Below, piece after piece: positions 11,933 through 23,270 of a stretch of DNA of 64,000 bases. Source of the DNA: Symsagittifera roscoffensis (lineage: Eukaryota; Xenacoelomorpha; Acoela; Convolutidae); NCBI RefSeq assembly GCF_963678635.1, contig NC_087063.1:29896599-29960598 (forward strand). Reading direction: 5' to 3'. The translations under genes and the position numbers were made by a program. The notes under the pieces are model-generated. The model made no database searches and was not told the origin of the DNA. It saw only the letters and a list, made by a program, of their open reading frames with translations. Each line of letters opens with the position of its first letter. The first letter of the stretch is position 1.

Positions 11933-12104
11933 TCCGGAGGGGTCCAAATTTTTTCAAATTCGGAGGGGTCCCAATCCGGAGGGGTCTTGTTTCCACAAAA
12001 CCGGAGGGGTCCCAACCCAGAGGGGTCTCAATTTTGCCAATCCGGAAGGGTCCTATTTTTGCCAATCCGGAGGGGTACTGTTTTTTTGTCAACCCGGAGG
12101 GGTA
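11933..12104 (+). repeat. Array of CCGGAGGGGT motifs in the leader
   Basis: Eight copies of a 12-base motif (consensus TCCGGAGGGGTC) start at 11933, 11959, 11975, 12000, about 12016, 12041, 12066 and 12093. Spacing is mostly 25-27 bases with some of 16. The motif is conserved while the bases between copies vary. One further copy lies in each LTR. The position in the leader of a gypsy-type element recalls the su(Hw) insulator array of Drosophila gypsy; that is an analogy, as the motif differs. Confidence 0.85.
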
Positions 12105-12338
12105 TTATTTTATTAGAGGACTTAGGTAAATAGAAGAAAAGATAATAGTGAGGGGTGTTAAGGTATTAAGAGACAAGCTAGGAACCAGTGACTGCACTGG
12201 TAACTTGCCTTTTAAGAAAAAGACCAGACCAAAACAAAACAGGTCCAAACTCGGATATTCGCGACACAAAGTCCAAATTAAAAAAGAGTGTGTAACTCAT
12301 TGGTGTGGATTGAAATCTAAAACGTTTTTGAGAAAAGT

Positions 12339-12543
12339 GACTGCCCTGACGATTTTAGTAGGGCTAGCTCGGGCAGTCCGAAGGCAAATAGGTAACACAG
12401 TACTCGGTGGGTGCAATAGACGCCCACTTGAGAGAATTACTGCCTTCAAAGTTTTGTCTGTTTGGTGCAGCACCAAGCAGGGAAAGCTCTTTATTTATAA
12501 AACAAATTCGACTATTGTACTGCGACTGACTAAAAGTACAATA
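12339..12543 (+). other. Hairpin-rich end of the leader
   Basis: Four inverted repeats lie within 205 bases: GACTGCCC/GGGCAGTC (12339-12378), GTGGGTG/CGCCCAC (12407-12427, one wobble), TTGGTG-CAG-CACCAA (12462-12476) and TATTGTACT/AGTACAATA (12513-12543). Three are perfect. The position about 330 bases before the gag start suits an RNA packaging or translation-entry structure, but this is inference. An open frame across 12148-12612 has no ATG start and no recognisable domain. Confidence 0.5.
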
Positions 12544-12868
12544 TACATACGTTTTTCAAAAAATTATTTTTATTTTGTTATATCTGGTTTTAAATCAACA
12601 TTTTGTGCTTAATTGGGTAGTGAATACACTATCTTTTAAATTGACTGATATCATCATACTGTGCTAATTTTCAAATCTTACGACTATAATCGATTGTTGT
12701 GAATAAGTTGTGAATACGCTGTGCCGTGATAACATACAAGGATTCGTGGTCACTTTTTAATAGAAATTTTTGGAATTTATTGTGTTGTGTTATATTATCG
12801 ATAGTCAAACTCGAAGGTCACTAGCAATCGAATTGAGTGTATAGGCATTAAGAAAAGACAAATTGAGA

Positions 12869-14702
12869 ATGAGTCTAGAAAAGTCAAGAATTACTAAACG
12901 AGGTATTAGCTCTAAGAAATTCATACCTAAAAAGCAAAGAAAAGCAATGACCGACCCTTTTGTGGAACGGATCACACGAACCCGGACCGGCAAAGGGGAG
13001 ACGGTTTCAGGCAGAATGGTTGAAACCAGGAGTCAGAAGTCCTCAGAAGAGCAAAAAGCTATGTTAGAAGTGGAGGTCCATCCGGACCAGGCCATGCATG
13101 AGAATCAAGAAATGCATGGGCCGGACGGGAGAGGGAACACAAGGCTAGCGAGTGAATCTACTCCGGTAGAACAAGGCCAATACTTCCACCGGGACACTGG
13201 ACCGAGAGGAGATGTCGGAACTGTCCGACATCTCTACTGAAATAATGGCAACTAGAAGATCTCCTACAGACAACACCATGATGTCAGGCGGGACTGAGAA
13301 ACAAACGACGTCCTCATCGTTCTCAGAAAAAATGAAGAACCTTTTCGGAAACATCTTTCCATTCACCATGGGAGTGGGCACAGGAAATGAAGGTGAATCC
13401 CAGGAGGAAGAAGAGGACGAAGACGAGCAAGTGGACTTTGGATCTCAAGTCAGCCTCAAAAATTCGACCCAGGAGAATGAGGCATACGTCGAAAGAGAGA
13501 CTGGAACCATGAACAAAATTGGTGTGGTGAGAACGATAAGCAAAGACGCAAACACACCAGGCCAGTCGAGAGGCTTTGCGAGTATGACAATTTCAGAGAC
13601 GCGAACTGGGGAGAGTAGAAACAAGGGGCTAGGCAACGCATTGGCGGATTCTGAAGTGGATAATGAAAAGACGTCGAGGCAGAGAATCAAAGCCCGAATC
13701 TCGACCAGCACGAAACTACCCGGGATCGACAGGGTGACACCGCCACTAGTGACGCCACTAGTGGAAAACGGGGCAGCATTAGAAGAAGCCTTGAACAACA
13801 TAGTGGGCAGTATAGGAGAACAAAATGAACAGATGTCCATAAGAATGAGTGAACTAGAAAGAGCAGTCCACATTGAAAGAGAAAGTCTGCGGGAAGAAAT
13901 AAACCGCAATAGACAAGAAGTTGGTAGGAGCGAAAAACGCTTGAAGGAAAGAACGGACAAGCACATAGCGAAGAACTTGTCGCGAATGACAAGAGATGCG
14001 GAACAAAGAGAGTTACGCTTAAGAAACGACATGGAGAAGTTAAGAATTCAGCAAGAGCAGTATCTTGGGACTCTTGACACAAAGATAGATGCGATGATGG
14101 AGAGGCGAACTCAGGCTATCATGGATAGGTTGCACGGGCTACTAGGCAGCAAAAGTGGACCAAAAGAAGGGGAACTCAACTCGGGAGGTCCCAGCAGGGA
14201 GCCGAAGGTGAACTTCAATGACCATCAAAGGAGGAGGACATATGGATCCACTAGAGGTAGGGGCAGTTCATCAGGCTATGCCACAAGGGATAATAGAACA
14301 TGGGGCCCAAACAGTAGAGCAAGTTCAACTGCGAACAGACAAACCTCAAACGAACGACCGACACAAGGCACATATGCGACTGGGAGAGGTGATTCCGGTA
14401 ACAGGAGACATGCGAGCCCAGGGAGGAGTCATGTGGGCCAAGGGGGAAACAGGCACGGCGATTCGGATTGCAGGGATGCACCGAATACAGAGCCCTTAAC
14501 AAGGTGCGATGATACTCCGGCGGGGCACTCGAGAGATGCTACGGCAATGGCCACAGCCTTCGAACCTCTGAACAGGTCTTTGGGGACATTCCTGACGAGG
14601 TTATCCAGAACCAATGAACGCAGTGAGAAGTCCAGAAGAGTCTTTAAGAAACCAAGATGCTACAAAGACGAATCTGATGGCTGTATTGATACCTGGATAT
14701 AG
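12869..14702 (+). pseudogene. gag: gag, N-terminal part (frameshifted)
   Basis: ATG 12869 opens a basic frame that ends at 13240. The likely continuation is in another frame, 13212-14702, so a frameshift lies near 13210-13240. The product is low-complexity and charged: a run of Glu/Asp near 13400, a helical coiled-coil segment at about 13850-14100 (SELERAVHIERESLREE), and a Gly/Arg/Ser/Asn-rich stretch at 14200-14560 that could bind RNA. An in-frame TAG at 14700-14702 separates it from the capsid-like part, which follows in the same frame. Identity as gag rests on position directly before the capsid and zinc-knuckle domains. Confidence 0.65.
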
Positions 14703-15310
14703 GTAATGAAACTGCATTTCGAGGAAGAGGATTTATCGGAAAGACAAGAATGCAGTGCGCTTACCAGTAACTTGGAGGAGACAGCCCTGAACTGTGTCAT
14801 GGCCAAGAAGCAATATCAGCGAGATACAGCTGAGAAAATCTTCGAAATCTTGTTAAATCGTTTCGGATCAGGGGTGCAGGGCACCAGGCAATGATGCGCT
14901 TCGAGAAACGGAGGCAACGGGAAGATGAGACGATAGACAAGTTTCTAGACGATTTGGAGATGCTTAGAAGACGCAGCCAACCGGATGAGTCGAACAGAAA
15001 GATGAACCTGGTAGTAGCCTCGAAATTCATCGATGGTGTGAAGAATGATGAACTTCGAACAATGCTAGCAACGCATTACACACCACTATCAACCAATGCG
15101 CCAACACCAGAGGACTTGAGGCTCAAGTCAAAAGAATACCTTTTGTTGAAACCTCCTTCGAGATCTGGATATTATAAGAACAATTATGGCAATTTTAACA
15201 ACGGACCAGCAAACCAAGGGAACAACTGGTAAAAACCGAGGGATGATATGGACAAGAGACGCTCTTGTGCCAATTGCAGTTCAACGGACCATCATGTGTC
15301 AGCATGCTCA
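14703..15310 (+). pseudogene. gag: gag capsid-like domain and first zinc knuckle
   Basis: This is a Retrotrans_gag-type capsid segment: LHFEEEDLSERQ, then after a frameshift near 14880 FEKRRQREDETIDKFLDDLE and KFIDGVKNDELRTMLATHY. A TAA at 15230-15232 interrupts the frame. Directly after it in the same frame is a CCHC zinc knuckle (C-x2-C-x4-H-x4-C, CANCSSTDHHVSAC) at 15266-15307. The product would form the particle shell and bind element RNA. It is broken by one frameshift and two stops in this copy. Confidence 0.75.
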
Positions 15311-16163
15311 ACTTACAAGCTTTAGCCTCGAGGACGAAAATGCGTCAGAAGTTGACCATGAGTATTTCATGAGAGGAGTAATTGCGAAATTCGGCCCGAG
15401 ATGTTTCTTTTGCAATTTGGAAGGTCATTTTGAATCAGATTGTCCGCAATTGTGGGATGCAGTGGCAGACATCAAGCATCCAAGGCATGAGGAAGCTTTA
15501 TCAGGAGTGAAAGCCAGCAAGGTTCGTCTGTTGAGTGAAGCGGAGGCGCGCAGAAAAGACAAACCGCAAGAGCTGGCGACGATGAAAATGCAAGCGGTAA
15601 CTGAAGAGACATGTGAACCGGAACCAGTGACTGCGACCAATGACTTCAAGATTGATTATAGGGCAGCCGCGAGGGATGCTCTAAATAGAGTGCAAAAGGA
15701 ACTGGTGACAAAAAAGTTCGAACAGAAAGTGAAACCCGAACTGGAAAATGAGAAACTACAGGAGCAATTGAATACCTTCGAAGCAACGGAGGTCGAAGAG
15801 ACTAAAGCACCAAACAGTTTGAGCATGAAACTTAATGTGATCTCCGGTCAGAGGTTCGGCATGGTGCCGCAAGGAAGCAAGATACAGTCGATAATCTCGG
15901 TGGCTGGACACCAGGTAATCAGAAATCTGAGTGAACCATCCGAGTTCACTTTGATGCATTTGGACACATATGCAGATTATCTGAGGCAGGTGGAGCCACG
16001 CACTGAGTCGAGAGCTGTGCGAGCACTACTAACAACGGGTGGCCCTTGCATGAAGAAACTTCATGGACGCTATGTGGAAGTCTATGGGTCGTATCAAGTG
16101 ATGCTGAACGTAGATGGAATCAGTATCTACACTAGGACTTATGTGAAAATAGATAGTGACTAA
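15311..16163 (+). pseudogene. gag-pol junction: second zinc knuckle and linker
   Basis: A frameshift moves coding to another frame that stays open to 16163. A second CCHC knuckle (CFFCNLEGHFESDC) is at 15402-15443, followed by a charged linker (SEAEARRKDKPQEL) and a folded-looking region (VISGQRFGMVPQGSKIQSI, MKKLHGRYVEVYG) that leads into the protease. The TAA at 16161-16163 lies in the frame of the protease and is also present in the two later copies of this block, so it predates the pol duplication. Confidence 0.7.
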
Positions 16164-17285
16164 ATAGGACAGATCTATTTGGGGGAGGAGGAACTCAAAG
16201 TCCGCAGGATAGGCCATGACGATATGATGGAACAAGACGCGGTACACATTGGATACGAAGCTGATGTGGCAGCACATCTGCTCGACACCAATTTCAAGAA
16301 AATCGGAGTCACAGGGCTTCTGGACACAGGAGCGGTAGTGAGTGCGATGCCGATAAAAACTTGGGAAAGAATGGGCTTTACGAGGGAAGATCTTATTCCG
16401 ACGAATCTCCGACTGGCCGCCGCCAATCGAGGGGCGATTTATGTAGCCGGAAGAACGCCGATAACAGTTCTCCACATGGGAGGACAAGATCTATGGATGA
16501 GCTTCCTGGTAGTAGAGAATTTAGACGACGCCGACCAATTCATCTTAGGCAGAGATTTTGTCAGGAATTTTGACGCGATGATTGACTTGAACAACGGTCT
16601 GAAACTGATTAGAAACCCGGACCGGAAGTATGTTATGAAACCAATTAATAGGATAAAAACAGACGAAAACAAGGTACCAATTTTTTTAGACAGAAAATAA
16701 AAACTACAAACAGGGCAGGCTGTGGTAGTAGTTCTTAGAATGAGAAATTTAAATTCGTTAAGTGATAGTAAACAGGTTTGTTTGGTACCGAATCCAAATA
16801 GTCAAAGCTCAGTGATTTTAGGCCGGAGCTTCTCGGTAACGCGAAACGGACTGTGTGTCAAGTTGTTATTGAACACGCTGGACACCACGGTTTCAATCCA
16901 CCGTGGAAAGAAGCTTGGTTACGCTTTGCCGATGAGGACCGACTATGAGGAGACACAAAACTTGAAGAAACATAGTGTGAAAGACTGTCCTTATCATGCC
17001 AATAAAGATAAAGTTTTAAAGGGGATTAATGAATTAAAATCTTTTCATAAATTGTTTTCAATGAAATCCTGAACGGACGACGGCTTATTGAGCTGCTCGA
17101 ATTTTCCGGAACGCCCCTCGTCATATGAGCTAGAATCTGACAAACCGGTTTTACCAGAGATAGAACGTTTAAAAAGGAAAATAGATGAGGGAGATTTCGA
17201 AAAATTGCGGGACGTCTTACATCGGAACGCAGATGTATTTTCAAAACATAAGGCGGATATAGGGCAGCCGCGAGGGATGCTCTAA
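16164..17285 (+). pseudogene. pol: pol: aspartic protease and RT N-terminus, copy 1
   Basis: This is a retropepsin-type protease that would cut the polyprotein. The active-site motif LLDTGAVVSAMP is intact and the second half has FILGRDFVRNFD. Downstream comes a segment with SVILGRSFSVTRNG and YALPMRTDYEET, then the start of RT (KLRDVLHRNADVFSKHKADIG). The whole block is in one frame interrupted by three stops: 16161-16163, 16698-16700 and 17070-17072. The last stop is private to this copy (copy 3 has GGA there). After ADIG the sequence jumps back to linker sequence instead of continuing into the RT fingers. Confidence 0.85.
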
Positions 17286-18864
17286 ATAGAATGCAGCAGG
17301 AACTGGTGACAAAAAAGTTCGAACAGAAAGTGAAACCCGAACTGGAAAATGAGAAACTACAGGAGCAATTGAATACCTTCGAAGCAACGGAGGTCGAAGA
17401 GACTAAAGCACCAAACAGTTTGAGCATGAAAATTAATGTGATCTCCGGTCAGAGGTTCGGCATGGTGCCGCAAGGAAGCAAGATACAGTCGATAATCTCG
17501 GTGGCTGGACACCAGGTAATCAGAAATCTGAGTGAACCATCCGAGTTCACTTTGATGCATTTGGACACATATGCAGATTATCTGAGGCAGGTGGAGCCAC
17601 GCACTGAGTCGAGAGCTGTGCGAGCACTACTAACAACGGGTGGCCCTTGCATGAAGAAACTTCATGGACGCTATGTGGAAGTCTATGGGTCGTATCAAGT
17701 GATGCTGAACGTAGATGGAATCAATATCTACACTAGGACTTATGTGAAAATAGATAGTGACTAAATAGGACAGATCTATTTGGGGGAGGAGGAACTCAAA
17801 GTCCGCAGGATAGGCCATGACGCTATGATGGAACAAGACGCGGTACACATTGGATACGAAGCTGATGTGACAGCACATCTGCTCGACACCAATGGCAAGA
17901 AAATCGGAGTCACAGGGCTTCTGGACACAGGAGCGGTAGTGAGTGCGATGCCGATAAAAACTTGGGAAAGAATGGGCTTTACGAGGGAAGATCTTATTCC
18001 GCCAATCGAGGTGCGATTTACGTAGCCGGAAGAACGCCGATAACAGTTCTCCGCACGGGAGGACGAGATCTATGGATGAGCTTCCTGGTAGTAGAGAATT
18101 TAGACCTCGCCAACCAATTCATCTTAGGCAGAGATTTTTTCAGGAATTTTGACGCGATGATTGACTTGAACAACGGTCTGAAACGGATTAGAAACCCGGA
18201 CCGGAAGTATGTTATGAAACCAATTAATAGGATAATAACAGACGAAAACAAGGTACCAATTTTTTTAAACAGAAAATAAAAACTACAGCCAGGGCAGGCT
18301 GTGGTAGCAGTTTTTAGAATGAGAAATTTAAATTCGTTAAGTGATAGTAAACAGGTTTGTTTGGTACCGAATCCAAATAGTCAAAGCTCAGTGATTTTAG
18401 GCCGGAGCTTCTCGGTAACGCGAAACGGACCGTGTGTCAGTGTGTTATTGAACACACTGGACACCACGGTTTTAATCCAGCGTGGAAAGAAGCTTGGTTA
18501 CGCTTTGCCGATGAGGACCGACTATGAGGAGACACAAAACATGAAGAAAGATAGTGTGAAAGATTGTCCTTATCATGCCAATAAAGATAAAGTTTTAAAG
18601 AGGATTAATTAATTAAAATCTTTTCATAAATTGTTTTCAATGAAATCCGGAACGGACGACGGCTTATCGAGCTGCTCGAATTTTTCGGAACGCGCCTCGT
18701 CATATGAACTAGAATCTGACAAACCGGTTTTGCCAGAGATAGAACATTTAAAAGGGAAAATAGATGAGGGAGATTTCGAAAAATTGCGGGACGTCTTAAA
18801 TCGGAACGCAGATGTATTTTCAAAACATAAGGCGGATATAGGGCAGCGGCGAGGGATGCTCTAA
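17286..18864 (+). pseudogene. pol: pol: protease block, copy 2
   Basis: This copy is nearly identical to copy 1 at the protein level, including LLDTGAVVSAMP and the DFFRNFD equivalent of the second motif. A 22-base deletion after FTREDLIP (near 18000) shifts the frame in the middle of the protease. It shares the TAA stops after KIDSD and after the FLNRK equivalent with copy 1. It ends with the RT N-terminal segment and the next junction. It cannot give an active protease. Confidence 0.85.
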
Positions 18865-19503
18865 ATAGAGTGCAGAAGGAACTGGTGACAAAAAAGTTCG
18901 AACAGAAAGTGAAACCCGAACTGGAAAATGAGAAACTACAGGAGCAATTGAATACCTTCGAAGCAACGGAGGTCGAAGAGACTAAAGCACCAAACAGTTT
19001 GAGCATGAAACTTAATGTGATCTCCGGTCAGAGGTTCGGCATGGTGCCGCAAGAAAGCAAGATACAGTCGATAATCTCGGTGGCTGGACAGCAGGTAATC
19101 AGAAATCTGAGTGAACCATCCGAGTTCACTTTGATGCATTTGGACACATATGCAGATTATCTGAGGCAGGTGGAGCCACGCACTGAGTCGAGAGCTGTGC
19201 GAGCACTACTAACAACGGGTGGCCCTTGCATGAAGAAACTTCATGGACGCTATGTGGAAGTCTATGGGTCGTATCAAGTGATGCTGAACGTAGATGGAAT
19301 CAGTATCTACACTAGGACTTATGTGAAAATAGATAGTGACTAAATAGGACAGATCTATTTGGGGGAGGAGGAACTCAAAGTCCGCAGGATAGGCCATGAC
19401 GCTATGATGGAACAAGACGCGGTACACATTGGATACGAAGCTGATGTGACAGCACATCTGCTCGACACCAATGGCAAGAAAATCGGAGTCACAGGGCTTC
19501 TAG
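18865..19503 (+). pseudogene. pol: pol: protease block, copy 3 (truncated)
   Basis: The linker and the start of the protease are present up to GVTGLL, one residue before the catalytic DTG. There the sequence switches to the RT segment EEGAVPHREGARR. The catalytic aspartate is therefore absent in this copy. The join loses part of the RT N-terminus, which is not found elsewhere in the window. Confidence 0.85.
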
Positions 19504-21261
19504 AAGAAGGCGCCGTTCCGCACAGAGAAGGCGCGAGACGAATGACGCCACACAAGTCGGAAGCGTGCCGAGCGGAATAGAAATATTGCTCGAATACGAC
19601 ATGATAGAACCCTCAAAATCGCCATGGGCTTGCGGGGTAGTGATGGCGAAAAAGAAAGGGGGCATCTTAGGTTTTGTTGTGACTTTCGTTACTTGAACGC
19701 GGTAACGATAAAAGATGCGTACCTGATACCGCGAATAGACGAGAGCCTCTCTAAACTTGGTGATGCCAAGTTCTTCACCACATTGGACTTGGGTTCTGCC
19801 TTCTGGCAGGTCCCGCTGCGGAAGAAGGATAGAAAAAAGACCGGATTTGCGTGTGAGTTGGGGTTGTACCAGTGGAGGAGGATGCCCTTCGGCTTGTGCA
19901 ACGCAACGGCCACTTTTCAAAGACTGACGGCTCAGGCTTTGACCAGAGTGACAAAGAAGTACGGGAACTTTGTGATGTGTTACGTGGATGACGTAGTCAT
20001 AGCAACACCGACCCTGGAAGACCACATTGATCGGCTCGATGAGGTCTTTGGACGCATGAAAAGAGCAGATTTGAAGTGCAAACCATCGAAATGTGAAATC
20101 CTTAGGGATTCAATCAAGTACCTGGGAAGAATGGTGGACAGGCATGGTGTGAGGCCGGACCCAGAAGCAGTAGAAGCAGTGTTGACATGAAAGGCTCCCA
20201 GAACGGACACACAGCTCCTGAGCTTCCTAGGGTTTGCCAACTACTACCGTGAGTTCATAAAAGGATATGCGGACAAGGTGTATCCGATGCAGAAGCTGAT
20301 GGGCAACAGAGGGAAAAAGTTTGAATGGAACGATGAAGCACAAGTTGCCTTCGAGAACATAAAGCGGGAACTGTGCGAAGCGTCAGTGCTAGGCATGCCT
20401 ACAGAAAAGGGCATGTATGTTCTTGACACAGATGCATCGGTAGAAGCCATCTCAGGAATATTGCATCAGGAGCAAGAATTGAATGGAAGAACGGTTCTCC
20501 GTCCCATTGCATACGGCAGCAAGGTCTTGAGTGACACTGAGATGAAATATGGTGCACCAAAAGCAGAATTGTTTGCAGTAGTCACATTTGTGGAAAAATA
20601 CCGAGCATACTTGGGGAGCGCTCTCTGTAAGTTACGCGTAGACAACAGAGCGTTATCCTGGTTGAAGACTTACTTGATGGATCAGAGTTATATTGGTAGA
20701 TGGATAGTAAGATTGGATGGCTACCACATGATGATCGAGCACAGGATGCGTGATAAACACCAGAATGCTGACAGTCTCAGCAAGAAAACTGAGTTCTATG
20801 AAAGATTGGAGCAGAAGCAAGCCAATCAGGCAGAAATGAAGGAAGGATTTTCGTTTCTGGACAAAGAAACTTCTGAAGCCCGTCCCTTAACGAGATGGTT
20901 GGACAAGTCTGGACATCCAATTCCAGGACACCCTGAGTTACCTGTAGAGAAAGCAGCCGAGATAAAGATCCTATCCAAGGAGGACCCGGTCCCCTTGGAT
21001 CTGTTGCTGCGCTCAAACCTGTTCCAGCATGAACTCTCTCACATGAACATACACAGCCTCTCATTATTGGATAAAACGGTGCAGGTCACACCGCAAGTGA
21101 TGCGGATGCTGGGTGGATTGTTAGAAAGAGACGTGACCAGAGATGACCCCGAGTGGACAGCAGCAGTGGCATCACTAATAGTCAGGGAGAAAGTGAAGAT
21201 CATGCCGTCCAGACGACAACACGAAGAGAGCGAGAGGGATTGTAGGACAATAGTTCATTAA
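19504..21261 (+). pseudogene. pol: pol: reverse transcriptase and RNase H
   Basis: This is a Ty3/gypsy-type RT. RT palm motifs are LRFCCDFRYLN, FFTTLDLGSAFWQVPL (motif A), MPFGLCNATATFQRL and the catalytic CYVDDVVIA at about 19979-20006. The connection FLGFANYYREFIKGY leads to RNase H with YVLDTDASVEAISGIL, ELFAVVTFVEKYRAYL and LRVDNRALSW. A frameshift near 19665 separates the fingers (YDMIEPSKSPWACG) from the palm. A TGA at 20188-20190 stands in the same frame between palm and connection, where tryptophan is common in this family. All catalytic residues that I can check are kept. Confidence 0.9.
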
Positions 21262-21717
21262 CTAGTATCCTCAATACCACACGAGGTTTTAACCAGTACC
21301 TCTTACGGACGGAAAGAACAGGGGAGCAATACGCGAAGAAAACCGTTACCTTTGTGGACCAGGATAAAGAAGGTGAAAAGGTAGAACGAAGCCTGGAGCA
21401 AATTGTTTGTCCGGGGAGACGAACGATGAGAAGAGCCAGCGAGTACAAGGTCAACACCCGGGACAAGGAAGTTTGTCCGGGGAGTCTGAGATAGATGAAA
21501 AAGTTCCTGATGGGAAACAGGTCCTGGGGAACAAAGTTTTGTCCGTGGAGTTCAGATGGATGCGGAGAAGGCACATACCTGATCTGGAGGAGGGTGCAGA
21601 CTCCATCACAACCTCTTGTACAGATGACAACTCTCGAAACTCAGGAATTGACACCTACTCAGACAGAAACTCGAGCTCAGGATCAGAACTGCCGAACTAG
21701 CGATCCACACACTACTA
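21262..21717 (+). pseudogene. pol: linker between RNase H and integrase, frameshifted
   Basis: After TAA 21259-21261 the sequence stays protein-like but moves through all three frames. One frame has acidic and serine-rich segments (DDNSRNSGIDTYSDRNSSSG at about 21622-21681). It is probably an extended tether between RNase H and integrase. No domain recognised. Confidence 0.5.
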
Positions 21718-23270
21718 GTGGAAACTCGTGTAAGGGATCTGGACAGAGAGGTGTACCAGGATCCTGACAGTGATCGCTACCTCATACCAAGCGAAAGAGT
21801 CTTTGACAACGTAGCAGATGATTTGGAGACAATAGCAGTATCGAAACGTTCGATAAGTCTGTTGCCACAAAAGGAGGTAGTCAGGACTGATCTTCAGCCG
21901 TTCAAACAAGAAACACAGCCGTTGGCGAAAATTTGGTGCGTTAAGATGGAGGAAGACACACACCAGCCCAATGAGCTGAATAGTCAGATGAGGGTCATGA
22001 AGACGTACTTGAAGGCGAGATACAGACTCTCGGATCTTCTAAGGGCGCAGAGAAATGACCGCATGACAGGCAACCTGAAAAAGTGGATCGAGAATGGTTA
22101 TCCGGATAAAGGAGACCTCGAGGAAGACAGTTACCGTATCCTGAGACAGTATTTCAAGCAGAAAGAGGGAAGGTTATACTTGAACGAATACGGGATTATG
22201 GCTTGCAAGAGAAGAGATGAGGAAAAAGTCCTATACAAGTATAACGCGATAGTGTTGCCGCAACTCTATCTGACAGAACTCTTGTTCAGGTCGCATGATC
22301 AGATGGGCCATCAAGGGATCGACAAAGTGTATCAGAGGATCCTGAAGCGCTTTGAGTTGCCTGGAATGAAAAAGTCATGCGAGAAGTGGGTAACAGCATG
22401 TCTGTCATGCCAACAGGTCAAGGATCCAAGGAAATTGCGGTTTCCCTTGCAATCGATCGAGGCGTCTGAATTCAACGAGGTAGTGCTGATAGATCACCAA
22501 AAGATATGCATGACAGACAGTGGTTATAATCAGGTATTGGTCATGATAGATCATTTCACGAAGTATGCAGAGGCCATGCCCTGCATAACTGCCTCGGCGA
22601 AAGAGACGTGCGACCACCTGATCAATACGTGGATAGCGAGAGACGGTTGTCCGATGACGTTTCAATCGGATAAGGGAACAGCTTTCGTAGGAGAACTCAC
22701 GAAAGAGCTAATGAGACGCTCGCAAGTTGCTCAAGCTCACTCAACGACATACCATCCACAGACAAATGGCTTAGTGGAAAGGCAGAATCGAACGTTAGTG
22801 TCGATGCTGAGGGTATATTGTTCCAGGTACATGACCGATTGGGACAGATATCTTCCGCAGGTGATGGCAGCTTACAATAGGACACAACATTCCACCACCG
22901 GAGTCAGCCCACACATGATGCTGACAGGGGACGAGAAGTCTTTGCCCTTGACTTTCTTCTGCCCAGAGTATGAGGGGAAGAAGACGTCACCACAGGTCTA
23001 TGTGAGGAATGTAATCAGACGTCAGCAAGCCCTTGACGTTCTTCTACCCAGAGTACGAGGGGAAGAAGACGTCACCACAGGTCTATGTGAGGGATGTAAT
23101 CAGACGTCAGCAAGAACTTGAACGACTTGTGTAGACGAAATACTCAGCAAGCGCAGGCAAGGCAGAGGAAAAGATTTGACAAGAAAGCAGCTGGTGCAAA
23201 AGCTTACTCGATTACGTGTGGGTATTTCAGAACGTCATACCACCGAAAGGAACAAAAAAGCTTTTTAAAA
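21718..23270 (+). pseudogene. pol: pol: integrase
   Basis: The zinc-binding HHCC domain is SHDQMGHQGI...CEKWVTACLSC at about 22292-22410. The catalytic D,D,E core has IDHQKI, FQSDKGTAF (usually DNGT) and HPQTNGLVERQNRTL. The element would insert its cDNA with this enzyme. The core is intact in one frame to about 23030, where an 85-bp tandem duplication shifts the frame. Coding then continues in other frames through a basic segment (RKRFDKKAAGAKAYS) near 23165-23210. The upstream 180 residues are an acidic extension without a known domain. Confidence 0.88.
22945..23114 (+). repeat. 85-bp tandem duplication in integrase
   Basis: Two direct copies, 22945-23029 and 23030-23114, start with CCCTTGAC and include AAGAAGACGTCACCACAGG. 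Eighty-five is not a multiple of three, so the duplication shifts the reading frame and removes the integrase C-terminus. The two copies differ at only a few bases. Confidence 0.9.

Larger units (their letters stand above)
9939..12338 (+). other. Untranslated leader of the giant element
   Basis: No convincing protein-coding frame is present over about 2.4 kb. The stretch is marked by repeated TCCGGA(A/G)GGGTC motifs, sparse at first (10481-10492, 10510-10521, 11219-11230, 11787-11798, 11861-11872) and then dense (11933-12104). A CCCTTCACCG motif at about 10681 and 11741 is the inverse complement of CGGTGAAGGG in the LTR (near 9395). A leader this long is unusual. Confidence 0.7.
15661..19503 (+). 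repeat. Tandem triplication of the protease block
   Basis: Three direct copies: 15661-17261 (1601 bp), 17262-18840 (1579 bp) and 18841-19503 (partial). The unit runs from the linker after the zinc knuckle, through the protease, to the N-terminus of RT (FSKHKADIG). Each junction fuses ADIG-coding sequence to the linker at the shared bases ATAGGGCAG, a microhomology footprint. Copy 2 lacks 22 bases in the protease, which explains the shorter period and breaks its frame. Copy 3 ends within the protease (GVTGLL) and is fused to the RT segment EEGAVPHREG. Confidence 0.9.

Noticed and set aside
11904..12092. Minus-strand frame with repeated GPLRIG peptides, like a neuropeptide precursor
   Set aside because: The peptides are only the translation of the CCGGAGGGGT array; there is no signal peptide and no dibasic cleavage pattern.
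11933..12104. CRISPR-like array
   Set aside because: The motif is 12 bases with 4-15 base spacers, inside a eukaryotic retroelement leader and with no cas genes.
12148..12612. 154-codon frame in the leader as a gene
   Set aside because: It has no ATG start, covers the hairpin cluster, and has no domain or codon pattern of a protein.
13445..14082. Long minus-strand frames opposite gag
   Set aside because: They mirror the Glu/Arg-rich gag frame as Ser/Leu/Phe-rich sequence and contain no motif.
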